The position numbers were made by a program, and so were the translations under genes. Positions 1 to 6,846 of a stretch of DNA of 15,315 nucleotides are shown piece after piece (the stretch's first letter is position 1; each line of letters opens with the position of its first letter). This stretch comes from Clostridia bacterium. GTDB lineage: Bacteria > Bacillota > Clostridia > Oscillospirales > CAG-272. Below the pieces are notes generated by a model. The model was given only the letters and a program-made list of their open reading frames with translations, did not search any database and was not told the origin of the DNA. The stretch is taken from NCBI GenBank assembly GCA_900768535.1, contig CAAGDE010000180.1, positions 1-15,315 of the forward strand, in the 5' to 3' direction.

Positions 1-208
1 CATTTTTGCAGAGGTTTTTACCCTCTTTCCGCTGTTTTGACCGTTTCACACTACTTTTCCTTCTCTGCCCGCGGTTTGCGTTCATTTAATCAGCGGTTCC
101 TTGGGGGGAAGCTGTCGCGCCAGCGACTGATGAGGGGGGATAAATTAGCGCTCCCTTTTGTATAATCCGCTCAAAACAAACCGCTTGATAATGGATTCCG
201 AAAATCCG
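1..208. other. Left-edge intergenic region without a recognised gene
   Basis: No coding frame with a plausible start and ribosome binding site was found. The stretch holds the repeat at 99-134 and is otherwise mixed AT-rich sequence downstream of the deoR-type gene. A short hairpin at 193-207 (GGATT/AATCC) follows that gene's stop codon but has no T tract on the relevant strand, so it is not called a terminator. Confidence 0.5.
99..134. repeat. Diverged copy of the arm of the right-end inverted-repeat element
   Basis: Positions 104-134 match 15285-15315 at 27 of 31 bases, in the same orientation as the right arm of the element at the other end of the window. The core is a small hairpin, GTCGC (114-118), loop GCCA, GCGAC (123-127). 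The distant copy has GGCGC/GCGCC, so the second pair changes from T-A to G-C and pairing is kept. No left arm is visible. If this is the right end of an element, the rest lies beyond the window start. Confidence 0.65.
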
Positions 209-979
209 TCACTTCTCCCCGGTGCGGGAGGCTAAGACGTATTTTTCGGGGGTGGGCTCGGTGAAAAAGCCGCAGAGGTCGCGGTCGCTGACGACAAAAT
301 CGAGGTCGCGGACGTTGCCCTGATAGAAGGTGGAGGGTCTGCCGAGCTTGCTGGAATCGATCAGCAGAATCCGGCGGCGGGCATTCTTCAGCATGATGTT
401 CCGCACTGCCACCTCCTCGGCGTAGCAGTCGTAAAAGCTGCCGTCGGCGGTCAGTGCCTGTACGGAAAACAGCACCGCGTCCGCATGAATCTGCGAAAGG
501 AAGTTCTGCGCATAGCCGCCCGCCAGAACCGCGCGGTTCTCCGACGAAACCGCTCCGCCGGTGCAGTACGCCTTGACATCATAGCCGGCAAGGCAAGCCA
601 TGGCGTCCACGCTGTTGGTAATGACGGTGATTCCGCTGACCGACGGCAGCAGCTCCGCCGTAAAAAACGCGGTCGAGGAGCCGTCGAGAAATACGGTGTC
701 ACCAGGTGCAATCAGGGACATGGCGGCACGGGCAATCTGCTTTTTCTGCGTGCTGTTTTCGTGACTGCGCAGGGAAAAGGGAATGTGCCGTCCGCTGGTC
801 TGCGTAATCTTCACGCCGCCGTAGCTGCGCTGAACCAGACCGCGCTCCTCCAGGTTCTTCAGGTCGCGCCGGATGCTGGAGGGACTGATGTTCATTTTTC
901 GGGAAAGGTACTCCACCGTTGCATATTCGGTTTCGCTTAAAATGGACAGAATTTCGTCTTCACGCTCACATTTATACAT
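209..979 (-). CDS. DeoR-family transcriptional regulator
   Basis: This is a cytoplasmic DNA-binding repressor of the DeoR/GlpR type, a family that usually controls sugar catabolism and senses a phosphorylated sugar. The 256-residue length is typical. Residues about 5-57 form the N-terminal winged helix-turn-helix, with the family signature ISPSSIRRDLKNLEERGLVQRSYGG around 31-55 (read as separate stretches ISPSSIRRDL and LEERGLVQRSYGG). The C-terminal sensor domain shows GDTVFLDGSST and ILLIDSSKLGR, which match the DeoR effector domain. An in-frame GTG lies at 1000. The ATG at 979 is preferred because AGAAAGGG sits about 9 nt upstream and the protein then starts MYKCERE, as in the family. It diverges from the exonuclease and lies next to an ABC/GH3 operon. 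A palindrome in its own promoter suggests autoregulation. The family is clear; the inducer is unknown. Confidence 0.93.
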   Translation of the reverse strand: MYKCEREDEILSILSETEYATVEYLSRKMNISPSSIRRDLKNLEERGLVQRSYGGVKITQTSGRHIPFSLRSHENSTQKKQIARAAMSLIAPGDTVFLDGSSTAFFTAELLPSVSGITVITNSVDAMACLAGYDVKAYCTGGAVSSENRAVLAGGYAQNFLSQIHADAVLFSVQALTADGSFYDCYAEEVAVRNIMLKNARRRILLIDSSKLGRPSTFYQGNVRDLDFVVSDRDLCGFFTEPTPEKYVLASRTGEK

Positions 980-1024
980 CAAAATCAACCCTTTCTGCAC
1001 AGATTTGCACGTTTATGCGTATTT

Positions 1025-1053
1025 ATCATACCATAAAACCGACGGTTTGTAAA
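1025..1053 (-). promoter_or_regulatory. Promoter of the deoR-type gene
   Basis: On the minus strand, TTTACA (1053-1048) and TATGAT (1030-1025) are separated by exactly 17 nt. This is a good sigma-A-type arrangement, about 45 nt upstream of the chosen start codon. The spacer is almost filled by the palindrome described in the next entry. Confidence 0.72.
1032..1049. promoter_or_regulatory. Candidate repressor operator, copy 1
   Basis: The site reads CATAAAACCGACGGTTTG. Within it, AAACCG-A-CGGTTT (1036-1048) is a perfect odd palindrome. It lies in the spacer and against the -35 of the deoR-type promoter, where a bound protein would block RNA polymerase. A second copy with 15/18 identity lies at 1920-1937 upstream of the ABC operon. 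Assignment to the neighbouring DeoR protein is an inference from position and the repeated sequence. Confidence 0.55.
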
Positions 1054-1111
1054 GGGATTTGACAAAAAAAGTGCCCCGCGTCCCGAAAATTTACAGTCAG
1101 ACAGAGGTTCT

Positions 1112-1861
1112 ATGAAAATACTGTTTTTTGATATGGAGTTTGCAAACGGAAAGATTCCGGGGTCGGTCTATTCCTTCGGATACGTCCGGACGGATCAGAA
1201 ATTCCGGCTGACCGAGCCGCAGACCGATCTGCTCATCAACCCGGACTGCGTATGGAACGATTACGTGCGGAATCACATCCTTGCGTACCCGATGGCAACC
1301 GTCCGGCAGGCATCGCTCTTTCCCGCATACTATAAGCGGATGAAAAAGCTGCTCTGCCGTTCCGACCTGGTGGTGGGGTTTGCCGTGAAGAACGACACCA
1401 CGGCGCTCCGGCGGGCGTGCGAGCGATACGGACTCAAGCCGCTTTCCTTCCGTTGCCTGGACCTGGAGCGCGTCTGCCGGTCCCTGCGCGATTTTCCGCA
1501 GGCACACGGGCTGGACGGATATGTCCGCGCGTATACGGGAATCGATCCTGCCAACCGTCACCGCAGTGACGGGGACGCCAACGCGACCATGATGCTCCTG
1601 CGGGCAATCTGCGAGAAGCACGGAATTGCGCCGAAGGACCTCGCAAAGGTTTACGCATCCGCATTTCTGGATTCCCTGCCGCAGGAGGCGCCGGAGGAGA
1701 AGCCGAAAAAATCAAAAAAAGAAAACGCAGCCGCACCGGAAGCGCAGGAGCAAAAGCCGGATTCCGATGCCGCCGCACAGCCGAAAAAGAAAAAAAGACG
1801 CCGGCGCAGGCGGAAAAAGCCCGGAACCGTCACCCCGCCGCAGTCCGGCAATGCAACCTGA
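1112..1861 (+). CDS. DEDDh-type 3'-5' exonuclease with basic C-terminal tail
   Basis: This is a likely cytoplasmic nuclease of the RNase T / DnaQ-like exonuclease fold. The four acidic metal ligands and the general-base histidine can be placed: D7 and E9 in FFDMEFANG (motif I), D95 in GFAVKNDTTAL (motif II), and H150 plus D155 in HRSDGDANAT (motif III, H-x4-D). The catalytic domain ends near residue 188. Residues about 190-240 form a low-complexity Lys/Glu/Ala/Pro tail ending in a Lys/Arg block (KKKKRRRRRRKK, about 225-236), which could bind nucleic acid. The ATG at 1112 follows AGAGG with a 4-nt gap. The gene diverges from the deoR-type regulator and is separated from the ABC operon by a terminator, so it is probably not part of the sugar system. 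The natural substrate (DNA or RNA) cannot be read from sequence. Confidence 0.85.
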   Translation: MKILFFDMEFANGKIPGSVYSFGYVRTDQKFRLTEPQTDLLINPDCVWNDYVRNHILAYPMATVRQASLFPAYYKRMKKLLCRSDLVVGFAVKNDTTALRRACERYGLKPLSFRCLDLERVCRSLRDFPQAHGLDGYVRAYTGIDPANRHRSDGDANATMMLLRAICEKHGIAPKDLAKVYASAFLDSLPQEAPEEKPKKSKKENAAAPEAQEQKPDSDAAAQPKKKKRRRRRRKKPGTVTPPQSGNAT

Positions 1862-1872
1862 TCTGCAAAACG

Positions 1873-1914
1873 AAAAAAGACTCTGCAACGAAAAAATCCT
1901 TGCAGGTCTTTTTT
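1873..1914 (+). terminator. Intrinsic terminator after the exonuclease gene
   Basis: AAAAAAGAC (1873-1881) and CTGCAA (1883-1888) pair with TTGCAG (1900-1905) and GTCTTTTTT (1906-1914). T1882 is bulged and the loop is 11 nt. The stem runs into a T run reaching 1915. It separates exonuclease transcription from the ABC operon. Confidence 0.85.
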
Positions 1915-1919
1915 TGTTG

Positions 1920-1937
1920 CATAAAACCGCGTGTTTG
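1920..1937. promoter_or_regulatory. Candidate repressor operator, copy 2, upstream of the ABC operon
   Basis: CATAAAACCGCGTGTTTG matches the palindrome in the deoR promoter at 15 of 18 positions. The only differences are the three central bases, and the outer AAAC-N5-GTTT symmetry is kept. An overlapping shorter inverted repeat, ACCGC (1926-1930) and GCGGT (1937-1941), may be incidental. It lies about 50 nt before the ATPase start. No convincing -35/-10 pair was found around it, so the promoter it would regulate is not resolved. Confidence 0.5.
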
Positions 1938-1988
1938 CGGTGAAGATAAAAAGGAACGACAGAAACGATCGGAATCGGAGGGGCAGGT

Positions 1989-3527
1989 ATGGAAGGGCAG
2001 GCAAGCGGCACCGGAACAACGTTGCTCGAAATTCACGGAATGACAAAAACCTTTGGTCCGGTGGTGGCGCTTGACCGGGTTGATCTTTCCGTCCGCGCGG
2101 GGGAGATCCGGGGTCTGATCGGAGAGAACGGCTCCGGAAAATCCACCGTTTCCTCTGTTTTTGCCGGAATGCAGACGGCGGACAGCGGGGTGATGACCTT
2201 TCTCGGCAAGCCCTGGCAGCCGGCGGACATGAACGATGCGCTCCGGGGCGGCGTGGGCATGATTGTGCAGGAGACCGGAACGGTTCCGGGCGTGACCGTG
2301 GCGGAAAATCTCTTTCTCTGCCGCGTGAACGGGTTTGCCGTCTTCCGCACGCCGTCCGGCAGAGGCTGGGGACCGATCTCCGCGCGCAGGATGTTCCGTG
2401 CGGCACAGCGCGTGCTGGACGAAATCGGCGCGGAGCATATCCGTGCGGATGCCGTAACGGGAACGTTGGACATGATGGACCGCAAGCTGGTGGAGGTCGC
2501 CAGGGTCTGGCAGGCGCGCCCGCGTGTGCTGGTGGTGGACGAAAGCACCACGGCGCTCTCCCAGCGGGGGCGGGAGATCATCTACGGTCTGATGGAGCGT
2601 CTGAAGCAGGACGGCGGCGCGGTGGTGTTCATTTCGCACGACCTGGACGAGATCATGGAAAAATGCGACACACTGACGGTTCTGCGGGACGGTCACATCA
2701 TCCGCACCTTTGAAGCGGCGGAATTCGACGCCCGCGCCATCCGGACAGCAATGATCGGACGGGAGCTGCAGGGGGATTACTACCGCACGGACTACGGCGA
2801 AGCGCACCCCGGACGCGTGACGGTGGAATTGACCGACGCGGTGTACGGCGACCGGCTGCGGGGCGTGACGCTCCGGGCGCATGAGGGAGAGATTCTCGGC
2901 ATCGGCGGACTGTCGCACTGCGGAATGCATACCCTCGGAAAAATCCTGTTCGGTGCCCTGAAGCCCGCGCGCGGAAGCCTGCGGATCCTTGGGCGGGCGG
3001 TGAAAAATCCGGCGGATTCCATTGCGCTGGGGGTCGGATATGCCGCAAAGGACCGCGACACCGAATCGCTCTGCCTCTCTGCCTCCGTCCGCGACAACAT
3101 TTCCGTTACGGGCTTTCCGGTATTCGCGCCGCACGGGGTGATCCTCGCCGGGCGGGAGCGCGCCTATGTGCGCCGGCAGGTGGAGAGATTGCAGATCAAA
3201 TGCTTTTCCCCGGAACAGCCGGTGGAACAGCTCTCCGGCGGAAACAAGCAGAAAACCGTGTTCGGAAAGTGGATCGGCGCCGGCTCCCGCATCCTGATTC
3301 TGGACTGTCCGACCCGCGGCATCGACATCGGCGTCAAACAGATGATGTATCAGCTGATGAACCGGATGCGCGGGGAGGGGAAAACGGTGATTATGATTTC
3401 GGAGGAGCTGCCGGAGCTGATCGGAATGTCCGACCGGATCCTGATTATGAAGGACGGGAAAATCACCGGCGAATACCCGCGTTCAAGGACACTCCGGGAC
3501 GCGGATCTGATTGAGACAATGATCTGA
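1989..3527 (+). CDS. Sugar-type ABC transporter ATP-binding protein (RbsA/MglA family)
   Basis: This 512-residue protein has two fused nucleotide-binding domains, the usual size and layout for the ATPase of monosaccharide importers of the RbsA/MglA/XylG group. It would drive uptake from the cytoplasmic face. NBD1 has an intact Walker A (GENGSGKST, 45-53), Q-loop Q94, Walker B VLVVDE (E185) and switch H217, but its signature region reads LDMMD (160-164) instead of LSGGQ-like. NBD2 has a degenerate P-loop (GLSHCGMHTL, about 307-316) and a good signature LSGGNKQ (415-421). Its Walker B is ILILDCPTRGID, with Cys440 where the catalytic Glu normally sits. Only the composite site pairing NBD1 Walker motifs with the NBD2 signature looks competent. 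GGAGGGG at 1977-1983 precedes the ATG by 5 nt. It is the first gene of the operon, 13 nt before the permease. Confidence 0.95.
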   Translation: MEGQASGTGTTLLEIHGMTKTFGPVVALDRVDLSVRAGEIRGLIGENGSGKSTVSSVFAGMQTADSGVMTFLGKPWQPADMNDALRGGVGMIVQETGTVPGVTVAENLFLCRVNGFAVFRTPSGRGWGPISARRMFRAAQRVLDEIGAEHIRADAVTGTLDMMDRKLVEVARVWQARPRVLVVDESTTALSQRGREIIYGLMERLKQDGGAVVFISHDLDEIMEKCDTLTVLRDGHIIRTFEAAEFDARAIRTAMIGRELQGDYYRTDYGEAHPGRVTVELTDAVYGDRLRGVTLRAHEGEILGIGGLSHCGMHTLGKILFGALKPARGSLRILGRAVKNPADSIALGVGYAAKDRDTESLCLSASVRDNISVTGFPVFAPHGVILAGRERAYVRRQVERLQIKCFSPEQPVEQLSGGNKQKTVFGKWIGAGSRILILDCPTRGIDIGVKQMMYQLMNRMRGEGKTVIMISEELPELIGMSDRILIMKDGKITGEYPRSRTLRDADLIETMI

Positions 3528-3540
3528 CGGAGGAACGGCG

Positions 3541-4536
3541 ATGACACAAACACCTGACCCGGTACGGGAGGCACAAAGAAGACGTGCCGTCCGCCGGAAC
3601 CGGATGACCGGACTGATCCCGCTTGCCGCCTGCGCGGTTCTGGGACTTCTGTATCTCCTGCTTGCGTGGCAGAACGGCTATGACCTCGGCATCGGGCTGT
3701 CGGTGGTTATTTCCAACGCAACGCTTGTGGCGCTGGTTGCCACCGGCGCAACCTTTATTTTCACGGCGGGCTCCTTCGATCTCTCGCTCGGCTCCAACAT
3801 GCTGGTCAGCGCGCTGGTCGGCGGACTGGTCGGACGGGAAACGGGAAACCTGTTCCTGATGCTCCTGGTATCGGTTGGCATGGCGGTGGCGCTCTGCCTC
3901 CTGGGCGCCCTGCTTGCCACCTTCTTCAATCTGCCGGTGTTCATCATGACCATTGTGCTGATGAATGTCTACAGCGCCGTGGCAACGCTGATGCTGACAT
4001 CGCTGGGAACCAACGCTGCGCTGTCGGTTCCCATGACGCTGGTTTCCGGGCTGAACACAACCGGGTTCCGTCTCTGGCTGGTGGGCGGCTATGTGGCGGC
4101 TGCCTGCGTGCTGTTTTACCTGCTCCCCCTGGGGCGGCGGGCAAGGTTCCTCGGCGGCAATCCCGTCTGCGCGTATCTCTCCGGCATCCGGCCGAAATCG
4201 CTGACCGTGCTGTGCTTTGCGCTGGCGGGCATCGGCATCGGGCTTGCGGCGTTCGCGCTGACGGTGGAAACACCGACCCTGTCCGCATCGTCCGGTTCCT
4301 CGGTCGGCATGAATATGCTGATTGCCATGGTGTTCGGCGGAATGCCGATGAGCGGCGGACCGCGCTCCCGGATGGTTGCCGCTCTGCTGGGCGCGTACTC
4401 CATGGCGTTCCTGGATGCGCTGATGAACATCTATGTCACCGGCAGCTGGTATCTGCAGATTGTCAAGGGGATCCTGTTCGTGACCGTGGTGTTCCTCTTT
4501 ACCGTCGGCCGCAGAAGCCGGATGCTGGAACGCTGA
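3541..4536 (+). CDS. Sugar-type ABC transporter permease (RbsC-like), first copy
   Basis: This 331-residue, very hydrophobic integral membrane protein resembles the BPD_transp_2 permeases of ribose/xylose-type importers. The sequence suggests about 8-10 membrane helices after a basic N-terminal tail (REAQRRRAVRRNR). Recognisable family positions are AGSFDLSLGSNM (the equivalent of the GGIDLSVGS motif), the cytoplasmic loop GGNPVCAYLSGIRPK, which contacts the ATPase, and the C-terminal GGMPMSGGPRSR. GGAGG (3529-3533) sits just after the ATPase stop, so translation of the two genes is closely linked. It probably forms a heterodimer with the second permease of this operon. The transported sugar cannot be deduced from these residues. 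Confidence 0.92.
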   Translation: MTQTPDPVREAQRRRAVRRNRMTGLIPLAACAVLGLLYLLLAWQNGYDLGIGLSVVISNATLVALVATGATFIFTAGSFDLSLGSNMLVSALVGGLVGRETGNLFLMLLVSVGMAVALCLLGALLATFFNLPVFIMTIVLMNVYSAVATLMLTSLGTNAALSVPMTLVSGLNTTGFRLWLVGGYVAAACVLFYLLPLGRRARFLGGNPVCAYLSGIRPKSLTVLCFALAGIGIGLAAFALTVETPTLSASSGSSVGMNMLIAMVFGGMPMSGGPRSRMVAALLGAYSMAFLDALMNIYVTGSWYLQIVKGILFVTVVFLFTVGRRSRMLER

Positions 4537-4560
4537 ACCGATAGAAAGGATGAAATAATC

Positions 4561-5781
4561 ATGAAAAAAAGAACAATAACCGTTCGTATCATCTGTCTGG
4601 CTCTTCTGATCTGCCTGCTGGTGCCTGCTGCCGCCGGCTGTAAGAAGGGGACGTCCGACCTCAAAATCGGCGTGCTGTGGGAGGACGATACCTCCGGCGA
4701 GTCGGCGGCGTGGGCGAAATATCTGCGCTCGCTTGCAAAGGAATACGGCTTTACCGTCGATTTTACCACCACAAACAGCTCGTCCTCGGAGGTGTCCGCC
4801 ATCAACACCTATGCCTCCAAGGGCTACCGGGCGATTCTTCTCTTGTCCGATGACGACATTGTGACCTCGGTGACCGCCGCGGCGGCGAAGAAGATGTATA
4901 TCATCTGTCCCACCGGTCACCCGACCGATGCACAGCTGCAGGAGATCCGCGGAAACGAGTATTTCCTTGGCTCCATCGCACCAACCTATGACACCGAATA
5001 CGAAGCCGGCTACAACATGGCGCGGTACTTTGCCGAGGAGAAAAAGCAGACCGCATTCACGGTGTTCGGCGGTGCCACGCTCTACGGCTCGCAGATGCAC
5101 GTCCAGCGTCTGGCGGGAATCCTTGCCTATCTCTGTGAGGACAGCGGAACCTCCTATGACGGCGCCCGGCGGCGCGAGGAGCTGATTGCCAAGATCTCCG
5201 GAACCAGCCTGGATCCGGCAAAATTCGTCAGCGGGAAATACCGGATCACCGGCTATATGGACGGCTTCGGCTTTGACGATGCGTTTTCCACCAAGCTGAC
5301 CAACAGCCTGGAGGCGGGCGGAACCTGCATTCTGACCGTTGGAGCGGGGGAGGTCGTGACCAAGATCGCGTACGGAATCACGTCCGCCAACAGCAAGCTC
5401 GGCACCTGCACGGTCGGCGGCGTGGATGCCATTACCGCGGATTATGCCGCCTGCTTTGACCTCGGCTACGCTTACGACTGCGGCAAGTTCGCCTCGGCAA
5501 TGGCGCCGTCCGTTATCGCCGTCCTTGCGGCAACGAACGGAAAGAAGATCAAGGCGCCGGACGGCTACGCACCCAAGCTGGGGCTCAACTACTGGGTTGC
5601 AACAAGCAAGACCGCGCTGGAGGAGATGCTCAAGAGCGACAACGCCGATTCGGGCTACTGCTACAACCGGGCGGTGCTGGATCACTATATCGAGGCGGCA
5701 AGCTATGAGGAGCTGTCGGGGCTCTGCACGGCGGATTATGCCGGTGCCGTCGCGATTCACGAAAAATACAATCGGAAATAA
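4561..5781 (+). CDS. Substrate-binding lipoprotein of the ABC transporter
   Basis: This is a 406-residue extracytoplasmic solute-binding protein. The N-terminus is a lipoprotein signal: a basic start (MKKRTITVR), a hydrophobic core (about 10-23) and a lipobox-like AAGC with the acylated cysteine at C27. The mature part begins LKIGVLWEDD and looks like a type I periplasmic-binding fold of the sugar-binding class (Peripla_BP_4-like). The lobe-crossing features YRAILLLSDDD, FTVFGG and GYMDGFGFDDAF are visible, but none identifies a ligand. Overall similarity to named sugar binders looks low by eye. AAAGGA (4545-4550) precedes the ATG by about 10 nt. Its position between the two permease genes is unusual, because binding-protein genes in such operons usually lie at one end. 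Confidence 0.88.
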   Translation: MKKRTITVRIICLALLICLLVPAAAGCKKGTSDLKIGVLWEDDTSGESAAWAKYLRSLAKEYGFTVDFTTTNSSSSEVSAINTYASKGYRAILLLSDDDIVTSVTAAAAKKMYIICPTGHPTDAQLQEIRGNEYFLGSIAPTYDTEYEAGYNMARYFAEEKKQTAFTVFGGATLYGSQMHVQRLAGILAYLCEDSGTSYDGARRREELIAKISGTSLDPAKFVSGKYRITGYMDGFGFDDAFSTKLTNSLEAGGTCILTVGAGEVVTKIAYGITSANSKLGTCTVGGVDAITADYAACFDLGYAYDCGKFASAMAPSVIAVLAATNGKKIKAPDGYAPKLGLNYWVATSKTALEEMLKSDNADSGYCYNRAVLDHYIEAASYEELSGLCTADYAGAVAIHEKYNRK

Positions 5782-5796
5782 AGGAGTGCATCCGGA

Positions 5797-6846
5797 ATGC
5801 TGACAAAAGCCGGAACGGTCAAGAAAAAACTGAAAAACGCCGGCGGTGTCCTGCTCCTTCCGGTTCTGTCCGGGGTGATGATGGCAATTGCCTGCCGCAT
5901 TGCCGGAACCGCACTCTTCACGGGGATCGGGACCTGGCAGCTGTTCTTCCGGGGCTTGGCGTATGTTCTGCTGCTCTCCTTCGGCGTATCGATCAATATG
6001 CACACGGGGCGGTTCGATTTCTCCGCGGGGGCAACCATGCTCATCGGCGGCGTTTCCGGCGCGCTGATTGCATACGGGAACGGCTGGGGACCCGTCGCCA
6101 TGCTGGCTGTCAGTATGCTGGTCGGGTGTGCCACCGGACTTGTGACCGGCTGGCTGTACGTGCTGCTCCGCCTGCCGCCGATGATCATCGGGCTGACGAT
6201 GACGCTGGTGCTGGAGGGCGCGGTTGCCATCATCACAGACGGCTGCAAGCCGGTCGGCTTCGGAACCGATGCGACCTATTACCGGTTTGCGGTGACGCCG
6301 GGCTGGATGCTGCTGATCATGCTGGCGGCGCTGGCGCTGATGGTAGTGCTGTTCCACTATACCGAATTCGGCTACGATTACCGCGCCCTGCAGACCGGGC
6401 AGAGGATTGCGGTCGGGAGCGGCGTGGGGGAGAACGGCAACGCCATCGGCTGCTACGCCGTTGCGGGACTGCTGTTCGGCGCGGCGGGGGCGCTGTCGGT
6501 CTGCTCGACCAACGGGGTAACGCCGACCATCAGCTTTTCCAGCATCGCGTCCATGTTTTCCTGCTTCCTGCCCCTCTTCTTTTCCGGATTTATCATCAAA
6601 TTCTGCAACAAGCAGCTGGCAATCCTTATGGGATGCGTGGCGTATGAGCTGATTCAGATCGGATTCGGACAGCTGAGCTTTGTGGAAGCGGGCTTTACGG
6701 CGGACGTATACAAGGTCGTGGAGGCGCTGATTCTGGTGCTGTTCCTGATTTATCTGAACAACGAGAGGGCGATTGCGGAATTGGTCACGCTCCGGCGCTG
6801 GATGCGCAGAAGGGGAGTGGTGCGGAAGGAACAGGAGGGCGCATGA
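5797..6846 (+). CDS. Sugar-type ABC transporter permease, second copy
   Basis: This 349-residue polytopic membrane protein belongs to the same BPD_transp_2 superfamily as the first permease but is strongly diverged from it. The conserved early motif reads HTGRFDFSAGATM, the counterpart of GGIDLSVG. The cytoplasmic coupling loop reads LQTGQRIAVGSGVGENGNAIGCY, corresponding to the usual ...AVGGN..AA..SG... The C-terminus is basic (LRRWMRRRGVVRKEQEGA). AAGGAG overlaps the stop codon of the binding-protein gene and lies about 10 nt before the ATG. The last codons overlap the hydrolase start (ATGA, 6843-6846), which implies translational coupling. Two different permeases in one operon suggest a heterodimeric channel. 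Confidence 0.9.
   Translation: MLTKAGTVKKKLKNAGGVLLLPVLSGVMMAIACRIAGTALFTGIGTWQLFFRGLAYVLLLSFGVSINMHTGRFDFSAGATMLIGGVSGALIAYGNGWGPVAMLAVSMLVGCATGLVTGWLYVLLRLPPMIIGLTMTLVLEGAVAIITDGCKPVGFGTDATYYRFAVTPGWMLLIMLAALALMVVLFHYTEFGYDYRALQTGQRIAVGSGVGENGNAIGCYAVAGLLFGAAGALSVCSTNGVTPTISFSSIASMFSCFLPLFFSGFIIKFCNKQLAILMGCVAYELIQIGFGQLSFVEAGFTADVYKVVEALILVLFLIYLNNERAIAELVTLRRWMRRRGVVRKEQEGA

Noticed and set aside
193..207. GGATT/AATCC hairpin as terminator of the deoR-type gene
   Set aside because: It is only 5 bp with no T tract on the minus strand, so it is not supported.
1059..1064. TTGACA as the -35 of an exonuclease promoter
   Set aside because: The hexamer is perfect, but no acceptable -10 lies 16-18 nt downstream (CCCGAA region), so a promoter was not called.
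3463..6357. Very long minus-strand open frame (964 codons) opposite the ABC genes
   Set aside because: It is His/Arg/Gln-rich, low-complexity antisense of GC-rich coding DNA, with no family features. The plus-strand genes in the same place are clear.
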